Positions 42,872 to 51,376 of a stretch of 64,000 nucleotides of DNA are shown here, piece after piece. The notes under the pieces are model-generated. The model was not told the DNA's origin. It ran no database searches and saw only the letters and a program-made list of their open reading frames with translations. The stretch is from Pseudomonas chlororaphis (lineage in GTDB: Bacteria > Pseudomonadota > Gammaproteobacteria > Pseudomonadales > Pseudomonadaceae): contig NZ_MSCT01000016.1 of the NCBI RefSeq assembly GCF_001921865.1, forward strand, positions 1-64,000, read 5' to 3'. A program made the translations under genes and the position numbers. The first letter of the stretch is position 1. Every line of letters begins with the position of its first letter.

Positions 42872-44227
42872 TCAAGCCGTGTCCGAAGCCGCCTGCGGCT
42901 CTTCGGGCTCTTTGACGAAAATGCTGTATTTCGCTCCTTCCATCGCTTCGAAGGCGATGAGCTTGTCCACCAGCGGGCCGTTCAGCACCTTGCCGGCATT
43001 GAGCAGCAGCATGCCGTTGTCGGCATTCAGGTTGCGCGCCAGGATCATGCCGGCGACCAGGTCCCGGGTGGTCAGGACCTTGACCGTCGGATCGGCCAGG
43101 GTGACGTCGCTCAGGTACGCCGCACAGACCCCGACAAAGTCTTCCACCAGGTCGGGGTCGTAGAGTTTTCCGGCGTATTTGCGAATGAACAGCAGCGCCT
43201 CGTCGCTGTTCATCTGCCGTTCGAGTATCAACCCGCGTTGCAGCTCGATGAAATCCACCGCCAGTTTGAGCCAACGCGAACCCAGCGGAATCGCCTCGCC
43301 CTTGAGATGCTCGGGAAAACCGCTGCCGTCCCAGCGCTCCTGGTGGTGCAGGATGATCCGCGCCGCGTCCTTCATCGGCTCCAGGGTCATCAGCAGCGAT
43401 TCGCTCTGTTTCGGGTAGGCGCGGTATAGATCGCGTTCGGTGTGGTGCAGCAGATCCGCGGGCGCGCTCATCATGCTGTCGGTCCAGCTCAACTTGCCGA
43501 TGTTGTACAGCGCGGCGGCCATGGTCATGTCGCGGCTTGCGCTTTCGTCCAGGCCGTGGCGGGTGCAGTAGACGCGAATCAGCTCGATGATCTGGCGGTT
43601 GGTCTGCTTGGCCTTGGGCAGGCGCAGGTTCGCCAGCAGGGAGAACACTTCGGTGCCGGTCACGTAGCTGCGCTTGAGCTCTTCATACGCCAGGTCGAGC
43701 ATGTCGGCGGTCTGTTGCAGCTCGGCGGTGCGCGCCGCGACGTGTTTCTCCAGGGTCGTATTGAGGGTCTTCAGTTGTTCGTTCTGCTCCCGGGTAAGCG
43801 TTTCCAGACGCTGGCGCTCGCTCTCGGAATGATGATGGGCCAGGGCCTGGCGCAGGGTCACCAGCATGTCTTCGTCGTTCCAGGGCTTGCTGATGTACCG
43901 GTGGATCTGCCCTTCGTTGATGGCCTTGGCGATCAGGGTCATGTCGGCATAGCCGGTGAGCAGGATACGCAGCGTCGACGGATGCCGCTGGTGGATCTGG
44001 GCCAGCAGGGTCGCACCATCCATGCCTGGCATGCGCGCGTCGCTCATGACCACGTCGACCGCCCGCTGCCCGAGGATTTCCAGGGCCTTGGCGCCACTGT
44101 CGGCCAGCAGGATGTCGTAGGGCTGGCTGCGCAACAGGCGGCGCAAGCTATTGAGAATCGATTCCTCATCGTCCACCAGCAGTACCGTCGGTCTGCCTTG
44201 TACCGCCTCGTTTGCACCCTCTTCCAT
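42872..44227 (-). CDS. REC-HD (degenerate HD-GYP-like) response regulator
   Basis: 451-residue protein: REC domain (VLLVDDEESIL; phospho-acceptor Asp63 in MSDARMPG; conserved TGYAD and SKPWND), a coiled linker (about 130-180) and an HD-type C-terminal domain (about 190-400). The metal motifs are altered: ALYNIGKLSW stands where HDIGK is expected and the GYP loop reads DGSGFP, although HHQERWDGSG is kept. A c-di-GMP phosphodiesterase is therefore doubtful. Divergent from the REC-GGDEF-EAL operon across 210 bp. Confidence 0.88.
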   Translation of the reverse strand: MEEGANEAVQGRPTVLLVDDEESILNSLRRLLRSQPYDILLADSGAKALEILGQRAVDVVMSDARMPGMDGATLLAQIHQRHPSTLRILLTGYADMTLIAKAINEGQIHRYISKPWNDEDMLVTLRQALAHHHSESERQRLETLTREQNEQLKTLNTTLEKHVAARTAELQQTADMLDLAYEELKRSYVTGTEVFSLLANLRLPKAKQTNRQIIELIRVYCTRHGLDESASRDMTMAAALYNIGKLSWTDSMMSAPADLLHHTERDLYRAYPKQSESLLMTLEPMKDAARIILHHQERWDGSGFPEHLKGEAIPLGSRWLKLAVDFIELQRGLILERQMNSDEALLFIRKYAGKLYDPDLVEDFVGVCAAYLSDVTLADPTVKVLTTRDLVAGMILARNLNADNGMLLLNAGKVLNGPLVDKLIAFEAMEGAKYSIFVKEPEEPQAASDTA

Positions 44228-44437
44228 GCCTGCCCCTTCCTTCTCGCATCGATCGGACCCACCGTCTGGAACAGGCTAGATGACTCGCAGCGTTTCGGAG
44301 CTGAATTTGCCGCCGTTCGATTAGCGCATACAACAGAGCCTGACTATGCTCAAGCCGAAAATGGATTGCCGTCCAGGCAGCAAAGGAAGCCCGATGAGCT
44401 TATATAGAAGGTCCCCGCGCCGGGTCGGAGTACGACA

Positions 44438-46714
44438 ATGATGCCGTCTGCGGGCCGGGCCAACCGGCGAATCCTGATCGTCGACGACACCGCATCGATC
44501 CATGAGGACTTTCGCAAGATCCTCGCGACCGCGGATGCCCCCGAGGACAGCCTCAGCGACGCCGAGGCCGCGCTGTTCGGCGGCCCCGTGAGTACCGCGC
44601 TGGAGCATTTCCTGCTGGACTCGGCATTCCAGGGCAGCGAAGCGCTGGACAAGGTGCAAGCGGCGCTCGACGGCAACGCGCCCTATGCCATGGCGTTCAT
44701 CGATATGCGCATGCCGCCCGGCTGGGACGGCCTGGAAACCATCGAGCGGCTGTGGCAGGTCGACCCCAAACTGCAGATTTCCCTGTGCACCGCCTATTCC
44801 GATTACTCCTGGGAAGACATTGCCGAGCGCCTGCAACTGGGCGACCGCCTGCTGATTCTGAAAAAGCCCTTCGACGCCATCGAAATCCGCCAGATGGCCA
44901 GCACCCTGACCGTCAAATGGCAGATGACCGAAGACGCGGCGCTGAAAATGGACCAACTCGAACAGGCAGTCCAAGAGCGTACCCGCGAGCTGGCCGACGC
45001 CAACATCATCGTGCAGAACAGCCCGACCATCCTCTACCGCCTGCGGGGCGAGCCTGCGTTCACGCTGATGTACATTTCCCACAACATCACCAAGTTCGGC
45101 CATGTGGCGGCGCAACTGGTGGCCTCCGCCGATTGGGCCCAGACGCTGATCCATCCCGACGACCGGGGCAAGGTCGAGGGCGCGATGCTCCGGGTGCTGG
45201 ACCGCGATGTCGCGGGAGCCTCCATCGAATTTCGCATGCGTACCGGCGACGGCGCCTTTCGCTGGGTGGAGAACCGCTATATCCCGGTGCGCAACGAGCA
45301 GGGCCAACTGGTGGAGGTGGAAGGGATCATCCTCGATATCACCGAACGCAAGCTGGCCGAAGAAAAGCTCGCCCTGATGGCCCGCACCGACGCGCTGACC
45401 GGGCTGGCCAACCGGGCGACCCTGATCGAGCGCCTGCACCAGGCGTTCGCTGCGGCCCGACGCGGCGCCGCGCCCTTCGCGATGTTTTACCTGGACCTGG
45501 ACCACTTCAAGCCCATCAACGACACCCTCGGCCACCCCGTCGGCGACTTGCTGTTGCAGGAAGTCGCCCGGCGCATCAGGGCCTGCACCCGGGAAAACGA
45601 CGTGGTGGCGCGCCTGGGCGGCGACGAGTTCGCGATCCTGCAACTGGACGTCAACGAGGCAACCCACTGCGCCGCGCTGGCGGCAAAAATCCGCGACGCC
45701 CTGATGCCCCCTTACTCCCTGGACGGCAACGAAGTGCGCATCTCGGTCAGCATCGGCATCAGTCTCTACAGCCCGCAGACCCTCAGCGCCGACAGCCTGA
45801 TGGCGCAGTCGGACATGGCGCTGTATCGCTCCAAGGACAACGGCCGCAACCAGTTCCATTTTCACAGCGAGGAGATCAACCAGGAAGTCACCGAGCGCGT
45901 GACCCTGGCCAACGACCTGAAACTGGCCCTGGAACGCGACGAACTGCACCTGCACTACCTGCCGGAAGTCGACCTGGGGACCGGCAAGATCCTCGGTATG
46001 GCGACCCAGGTCCGCTGGCTCCACCCCCAGCGCGGCTGGCTCGAGGCCGAGGACTTCATGCCCGCCGCGGAAAAGACCGGCATCGTCATCGCCCTCGGCC
46101 ATTGGCTGCTGGAGCAGGCCTGCCGGCAGATGAGCGCCTGGCGCGAGCAGAACATGGCGCCGCCGCTGATCGCCATCCACCTGTCGCTGGTCCAGCTCAA
46201 GACCGGCCCGGAACTGATCTACGACGTGCTACGTACCACCGCGCGCTGGAACCTGTGCCCGTGGGACCTGCGGTTCGACGTCACCGAGGGCACCCTGGCC
46301 CAGACCAAGTGGACCCACAACGACATCCTGCCCAGGCTCTGCGAGCTGGGCGTGAAGATCGCCATCGACGACTTCGGCACCGAGTATTCCTCGTTCGACT
46401 ACCTCAAGACCTACCGGGTCAACCACCTCAAGCTCGCCCAGCGTTTTCTCGACAGCGCCAGCCGCGACCCGGACCACGCCATGACCCTGCGGGCCATCCT
46501 CAACTTCGCCCGCGAAGTGGGGATCGGCGTCACCGCCGAGGGGGTAGAAACCCAGGAGCAGCGCACCACCCTGATTGCCAGCGGCACGCCGCTGGGGCAT
46601 TGTCCCGGCACGGCCGTCGACAGCGACCGGGCCGGCGAACTGCTCAAGGCCCGGGCCTCCGCCCCGGGAGACAGCAGCTGGTCGGCAGGCCCGACCTCGG
46701 AGCAGCTTCGGTGA
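44438..46714 (+). CDS. REC-PAS-GGDEF-EAL protein with intact GGDEF, decayed EAL
   Basis: 758 residues: enlarged REC (about 10-150, Asp89 in FIDMRMPPGWDG), PAS (about 180-295), GGDEF (GGDEF loop 394-398, LGGDEFAIL intact), EAL-like (500-735). The EAL signature is replaced by ATQ at 522-524, and the metal-site Asn region reads IHLSLVQ, so phosphodiesterase activity is unlikely; the protein should make c-di-GMP when activated. GGAG 7 bases upstream of ATG 44438. Its stop overlaps the next start as GTGA (46711-46714). Confidence 0.92.
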   Translation: MMPSAGRANRRILIVDDTASIHEDFRKILATADAPEDSLSDAEAALFGGPVSTALEHFLLDSAFQGSEALDKVQAALDGNAPYAMAFIDMRMPPGWDGLETIERLWQVDPKLQISLCTAYSDYSWEDIAERLQLGDRLLILKKPFDAIEIRQMASTLTVKWQMTEDAALKMDQLEQAVQERTRELADANIIVQNSPTILYRLRGEPAFTLMYISHNITKFGHVAAQLVASADWAQTLIHPDDRGKVEGAMLRVLDRDVAGASIEFRMRTGDGAFRWVENRYIPVRNEQGQLVEVEGIILDITERKLAEEKLALMARTDALTGLANRATLIERLHQAFAAARRGAAPFAMFYLDLDHFKPINDTLGHPVGDLLLQEVARRIRACTRENDVVARLGGDEFAILQLDVNEATHCAALAAKIRDALMPPYSLDGNEVRISVSIGISLYSPQTLSADSLMAQSDMALYRSKDNGRNQFHFHSEEINQEVTERVTLANDLKLALERDELHLHYLPEVDLGTGKILGMATQVRWLHPQRGWLEAEDFMPAAEKTGIVIALGHWLLEQACRQMSAWREQNMAPPLIAIHLSLVQLKTGPELIYDVLRTTARWNLCPWDLRFDVTEGTLAQTKWTHNDILPRLCELGVKIAIDDFGTEYSSFDYLKTYRVNHLKLAQRFLDSASRDPDHAMTLRAILNFAREVGIGVTAEGVETQEQRTTLIASGTPLGHCPGTAVDSDRAGELLKARASAPGDSSWSAGPTSEQLR

Positions 46715-48588
46715 ACCCGCTCTCGGTGGCGCCCAACCGGCGAATCCTGATCATCGACGACACGCCGGCGATCCATCGCGACTTTCGCAAGATCCTCACC
46801 CCCGAGGCCTTCGCCGAGGATCCCCTGAGCGACACCGAAGCCCGCTTGTTCGAGACCCCGCCCCAACAGCGCCACCAGCCGTTTCAACTGGACTCGGCCT
46901 ACCAGGGCGAAGAAGCCGTGGAGCTGGTGAAACGTGCCCAGTCCGAAGGCCGGCCGTATGCCATGGCCTTCACCGACATGCGCATGCCGCCGGGCTGGGA
47001 CGGCCTGCAGACCATCGAGCAGTTGTGGAAGGCCGACCCCGACCTGCAGATCGCCCTGTGCACGGCGTTCTCCGATTACTCCTGGGAAGCGATGGCCGAA
47101 CGCATCAGGTTCGACGACCAGTTGCTGATCCTGAAAAAACCCTTCGACAGCCTGGAAATCCGCCAGATGGCCAATGCCCTGACCTGGAAATGGCAGTTGG
47201 CCCGGGATGCCATGAGCAAGATGCGCAACCTGGAACAGACCATCGAGGAACGGGTCCAGGAACTGCTGCGCGTGTCGAAGCTGCTGCAATACGACGCCCT
47301 CACCGACCTGCCCAACAGCACGTTGCTGGGCGATCGCCTGAGCCAGTACCTGACCCAGGCGCGGCGCCATGGCCTGCAGGTGGCGGTGATGTTCATCGGC
47401 CTGGACCGTTTCAAGCGCATCAACAATGCCCTCGGGCATCCGGTGGGCGATGAAATGCTCAAGCACGTCGCCCAGATGCTGGCGACGACCTTGCGCGAAT
47501 CCGACTCGGTGTTTCGTTACGGCTCGGATGAGTTCGTGGCGATTCTCGGCGACATCATCCACCCCCAGCAGACCCGCGGCATCGCCGAGAAACTGCTGGC
47601 GGCCATCCATGTCCCCCATACCGTCGCCGGCCACGACCTGACGATCACCGCCAGCCTGGGCATCAGCAGCTACCCCGAGGACGGCTTCGACGCCATCACC
47701 CTGATCAAGAAGGCCGAGACGGCCATGCGCAATATCAAGGAAAACGGCGCCAACGAGTTCCGCTTTTTCATCGAAGACATGAACCTGCGCGCCCGCCAGC
47801 AGCAGACCCTGGAGACCGGGTTGCGCCTGGCCCTGCAACGCGGGGAGTTCGTGTTGCACTACCAGCCCCGGCTGGACCTGCTCAGCGGCATGGTGGTCGG
47901 GGCCGAGGCCCTGGTGCGCTGGCTGCGGCCCGGGCATGGCTGGATGTACCCGTCGGATTTCATTCCGGTGGCGGAGGACAGCGGCCTGATCGTTGCGTTG
48001 AGCCAGTGGGTGCTGCGCCAGGCCTGCACCCAAGCGCGTCTCTGGCAAGACCAGGGGCTGCCGCCGATCTGCATGTCGGTGAACGTCTCGGCCATCGATT
48101 TTCGTCAACGCGGCTTTGTCGACGGTATCGCCCGTACCCTGGCCGAGACCGGCTTCGAGCCGACGCTGCTGGAGCTGGAAATCACCGAAAGCGTGCTGAT
48201 GCAGAATGTCGACGCGACCATCGCCACGCTCAAGGCGATCAAGCAGTTGGGGGTGCGGCTGGCCATCGACGACTTCGGCACCGGCTATTCGAGCCTGAGC
48301 TACCTGCAGAAATTTCCCGTCGACGTGCTGAAGATCGACCAGTCCTTCGTCCGCGACCTGGACACCGATAATAACGATGCGAAGCTGGTCAGCAGCATTA
48401 TCAGCCTGGGCAAGAACCTCAACCTGAGCATCATCGCCGAGGGGGTGGAGACGGTCGAACAACTGGACTTCCTCAAGCGCCACCAGTGCGAGGAAGGCCA
48501 GGGTTTCTACTTCAGCAAAGCCGTGGAACCCGAGGCGTTCGTCCGTTACCTGAACGACTCCCGGCAATGTCGCCTGCCCCCGACATAA
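46711..48588 (+). CDS. REC-GGDEF-EAL protein with intact EAL, altered GGDEF
   Basis: 625 residues from a GTG start (VNPLSVAPNRRILIIDDTPA). Enlarged REC (Asp89, FTDMRMPPGWDG), no PAS, GGDEF domain with loop YGSDEFVAIL (271-275, Gly to Ser at the second position), EAL domain with intact EALVRW (399-401), MSVNVSAIDF, LEITESVL, IDDFGTGYSSL and LKIDQSFVRD. Predicted c-di-GMP phosphodiesterase, the opposite of its upstream neighbour with which it is translationally coupled. Confidence 0.92.
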   Translation: MNPLSVAPNRRILIIDDTPAIHRDFRKILTPEAFAEDPLSDTEARLFETPPQQRHQPFQLDSAYQGEEAVELVKRAQSEGRPYAMAFTDMRMPPGWDGLQTIEQLWKADPDLQIALCTAFSDYSWEAMAERIRFDDQLLILKKPFDSLEIRQMANALTWKWQLARDAMSKMRNLEQTIEERVQELLRVSKLLQYDALTDLPNSTLLGDRLSQYLTQARRHGLQVAVMFIGLDRFKRINNALGHPVGDEMLKHVAQMLATTLRESDSVFRYGSDEFVAILGDIIHPQQTRGIAEKLLAAIHVPHTVAGHDLTITASLGISSYPEDGFDAITLIKKAETAMRNIKENGANEFRFFIEDMNLRARQQQTLETGLRLALQRGEFVLHYQPRLDLLSGMVVGAEALVRWLRPGHGWMYPSDFIPVAEDSGLIVALSQWVLRQACTQARLWQDQGLPPICMSVNVSAIDFRQRGFVDGIARTLAETGFEPTLLELEITESVLMQNVDATIATLKAIKQLGVRLAIDDFGTGYSSLSYLQKFPVDVLKIDQSFVRDLDTDNNDAKLVSSIISLGKNLNLSIIAEGVETVEQLDFLKRHQCEEGQGFYFSKAVEPEAFVRYLNDSRQCRLPPT

Positions 48589-48614
48589 ACACGCGCCCGG
48601 CAAGGATACCGACC

Positions 48615-49568
48615 ATGAACGCCCTCGCCCTGCTCCTTTGCTCCGGCCTGCTGCTCATTCCGGGCGCCGAAGCCGCGCCGCTGGAAGGGCCGCTCACGCC
48701 GCTGCCCGCGGCGCCGGTACTGGACGGCAAACGGGTCGACCTGGGGCGCCGGTTGTTCAACGATCCGCGCCTGTCGGCGAACAACAGCCTGTCGTGCGCC
48801 AGTTGCCATCATCTCGATCAGGGCGGCGCCGACAACCTCCCGCACTCCCTGGGCGTCGACGGCAAACCCGTGGCGCTCAACACCCCGAGCGTATTCAACG
48901 CCAGCCTGAACTTCCGCCAGTTCTGGGACGGCCGGGTCGATACCCTGGAGGACCAGGTACACAGCGTGGTACAGAGCCCCGCTGAAATGGGCAATGACTG
49001 GCAGACCGTGGTCCAGCGCATCGCCGCCGACCCGGACTATCGCCAGGCGTTCGCCGACGCCTACCCCGACGCCGTGACCCAGGCCAATATCCAGGGCGCC
49101 CTGGCCGACTACGAACGCACCCTGCTCAGCGCCAACTCGCGCTTTGACCAGTACCTGGCGGGCAACACCGAGATCCTCGACATCGAGGAAAAGTACGGCT
49201 ACCAGCGCTTCCAGGATTACGGCTGCATCGCGTGCCACCAGGGCGTGAATATCGGCGGCAACATGTTCCAGAAGTTCGGCGTGCTCGGCGACTACTTCGC
49301 GGCCCGGGGCAACCCGACCGAGGCCGACCTGGGGCGGTTCAATATCACCGGCGAAGAAGACGACCGCCATGTGTTCAAAGTGCCGAGCCTGCGTAACGTC
49401 GCGGTCACCGCGCCGTATTTCCACGATGGCTCGCAAGCCACCCTCGAAGGCGCCGTGGCGGTAATGTTCAAGTACCAGCTGGGACGTACGCCGTCCGAGG
49501 AAGACAAGCGCCTGATCGTCAAATTCCTCAAGACCCTGACCGGCGAGTGGGAAGGCAAACCCTTATGA
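48615..49568 (+). CDS. Di-haem cytochrome c peroxidase/MauG-family protein
   Basis: 317-residue periplasmic protein. Signal MNALALLLCSGLLLIPGAEA, two haem sites CASCH (61-65) and CIACH (204-208), and typical LFNDPRLSANNSLSC, PSVFNASLNFRQFWDGRV and PSLRNVAVTAPYFHDGS. Such enzymes reduce H2O2 or oxidise proteins. Placement inside a c-di-GMP/two-component operon is odd: 26 bp after the EAL gene and a 4-base overlap with the sensor-kinase gene. It may feed redox or peroxide state to the sensor. Confidence 0.9.
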   Translation: MNALALLLCSGLLLIPGAEAAPLEGPLTPLPAAPVLDGKRVDLGRRLFNDPRLSANNSLSCASCHHLDQGGADNLPHSLGVDGKPVALNTPSVFNASLNFRQFWDGRVDTLEDQVHSVVQSPAEMGNDWQTVVQRIAADPDYRQAFADAYPDAVTQANIQGALADYERTLLSANSRFDQYLAGNTEILDIEEKYGYQRFQDYGCIACHQGVNIGGNMFQKFGVLGDYFAARGNPTEADLGRFNITGEEDDRHVFKVPSLRNVAVTAPYFHDGSQATLEGAVAVMFKYQLGRTPSEEDKRLIVKFLKTLTGEWEGKPL

Positions 49569-51376
49569 AAGTATCCCGTCGCATTAGCATTCTGTTGCTG
49601 GCCGCCCTCGCCGTGGTGCTGGCGTCGGTCCTGCTGTTTCTGTACCTCAAGTCCAGGTCCGACCAGACCCTGAACTACACCGAGTCCCGCGACCTGATCC
49701 GTCAGATCAAGCAGCAGGACTCGCAGTGGGAGAACGAAGTGCTCAAGGCCCGAGTGGCCATCACCCACAACTACGACCCGCTGGTGTCGCCGCTGAACGA
49801 GATGATGCGGCTGTGGCAGGCGTTCGACTCGATGGAGGCGCAGCAACAGCGCGATGCCTCGCCGATGTGGCGCAACGCCCATGACGGCTACCTGAACGCG
49901 ATGAAGGAAAAGACCCGCCTGGTGGAGCAGTTCAAATCGCGCAACGCCATCTTGCGCAACTCGCTGGCCTTCCTGCCGACCGCCGAGGACGATATCCAGC
50001 AGCAACTGGCACAACTGAGCGACGCGGACAAACTGCAGTTGCAGAACATCGCCACCGACACCTACGACCTGTTGCTCAGCAGCCTGGAGTTCGCCCAGGT
50101 CACCTCCGACGACAAGGCCGCGGACATCCTGGTGGGCCTGAACAAGCTGAGCGTCAACGAGGAGCGCATGCCCGAAGAGTTCCACGGCCTGATCGACACC
50201 CTCAGCAATCATGTCGGGCTGATCCTGCGCGAACAACCCAAGGTCAACCGCCTGCTCGAAGAGATCGAAGTGGTACCGGTCGCCGAGCGCCTGGACGACA
50301 TCACCGTCCTGCTCAACCGCGACCAGCAGGAGGCCGAAGCGATCGGCCAGCGCTACCATTTCTACCTGCTGCTGTTCTCCACCCTGCTGGTGCTGCTGCT
50401 GATCTGGCTGGGCGTGCGCCTGATCCGCAGCTTTGCCCAGATCAACCAGATGAACCGGGCCCTGGTGACCGCCAACGACAAACTCGAGCAACGGGTCGAA
50501 GAGCGCACGCGCCAGCTCAAGGACACCCAGAGCGAACTGCTCGACACCGCCCGCCAGGCCGGCATGGCGGAAATCGCCACCAACGTCCTGCACAACGTCG
50601 GCAACGTGCTCAACAGCGTGAACATCTCCGCCGACCTGGTCAGCCGCAAGCTGCGCAACAGCAAGGCCCAGGGGCTGGGCAAGGCCATGCAGCTGATCAA
50701 CGAGCACCCGCAGGACCTGGGCCATTTTCTCACCGAGGACGCGAAGGGCAAATTGCTGCCGGGCTACCTGAACCAGCTGGTCGACGCCATCGACCAGGAA
50801 CAGCAAGGCATGGCCGAAGAACTGACCCAGTTGAGCAAAAGCGTCGACCACATCAAGGACATCGTCGCCACCCAGCAATCCTACGCCGGCGCCAGCAGCC
50901 TGCTGGAACCGCTGACGGTCAGCGAACTGCTCGAAGACGCCCTGCGCATGAACTCCGGCGCCCTCACCCGGCACCATGTCACCGTGCGCAAGGAATACGC
51001 CGACGTACCGCGGATCATGGGCGACAAGCACCGCCTGCTGCTGATCCTGATCAACCTGATCAGCAACGCCAAGTACGCCATGTCCGACCTGTCCAACCAG
51101 GCGCGCTACATGACCCTGGGGGCGGCGGTGGTCGACGGCCAGACCCTGCAGATCAGCGTGCGCGACGAAGGCGAAGGCATCGCCGCGGAAAACATGACGC
51201 GCATCTTTGCCCACGGTTTCACCACCCGCAAGGAGGGCCATGGCTTCGGCCTGCACAGCTGCGCGCTGGCGGCCATCGAGATGAATGGCCACCTGACCGC
51301 CCACAGCGACGGCCCGGGCACCGGCGCGCTGTTCGTCCTGCAGATCCCCCTGATACCCGCCGAAGGTGAGCCATGA
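49565..51376 (+). CDS. Membrane sensor histidine kinase with helical periplasmic domain (DAHL-type)
   Basis: 603 residues: TM1 (ISILLLAALAVVLASVLLFL), a large all-helical periplasmic domain (about 30-262) of the DAHL type, TM2 (about 265-286), coiled coil, a HisKA-like region with His343 (LHNVGNVLNSV) and HATPase with DEGEGI and KEGHGFGLHSC boxes. The start overlaps the peroxidase stop and the stop overlaps the next gene, so it is made in step with both. Ligand unknown. Confidence 0.9.
   Translation: MKVSRRISILLLAALAVVLASVLLFLYLKSRSDQTLNYTESRDLIRQIKQQDSQWENEVLKARVAITHNYDPLVSPLNEMMRLWQAFDSMEAQQQRDASPMWRNAHDGYLNAMKEKTRLVEQFKSRNAILRNSLAFLPTAEDDIQQQLAQLSDADKLQLQNIATDTYDLLLSSLEFAQVTSDDKAADILVGLNKLSVNEERMPEEFHGLIDTLSNHVGLILREQPKVNRLLEEIEVVPVAERLDDITVLLNRDQQEAEAIGQRYHFYLLLFSTLLVLLLIWLGVRLIRSFAQINQMNRALVTANDKLEQRVEERTRQLKDTQSELLDTARQAGMAEIATNVLHNVGNVLNSVNISADLVSRKLRNSKAQGLGKAMQLINEHPQDLGHFLTEDAKGKLLPGYLNQLVDAIDQEQQGMAEELTQLSKSVDHIKDIVATQQSYAGASSLLEPLTVSELLEDALRMNSGALTRHHVTVRKEYADVPRIMGDKHRLLLILINLISNAKYAMSDLSNQARYMTLGAAVVDGQTLQISVRDEGEGIAAENMTRIFAHGFTTRKEGHGFGLHSCALAAIEMNGHLTAHSDGPGTGALFVLQIPLIPAEGEP

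Noticed and set aside
44752..46710. Upstream extension of the REC-GGDEF-EAL (46711) reading frame to 44752
   Set aside because: Arg/Pro-rich out-of-frame translation of the preceding gene; GTG at 46711 overlapping the previous stop is the natural start.
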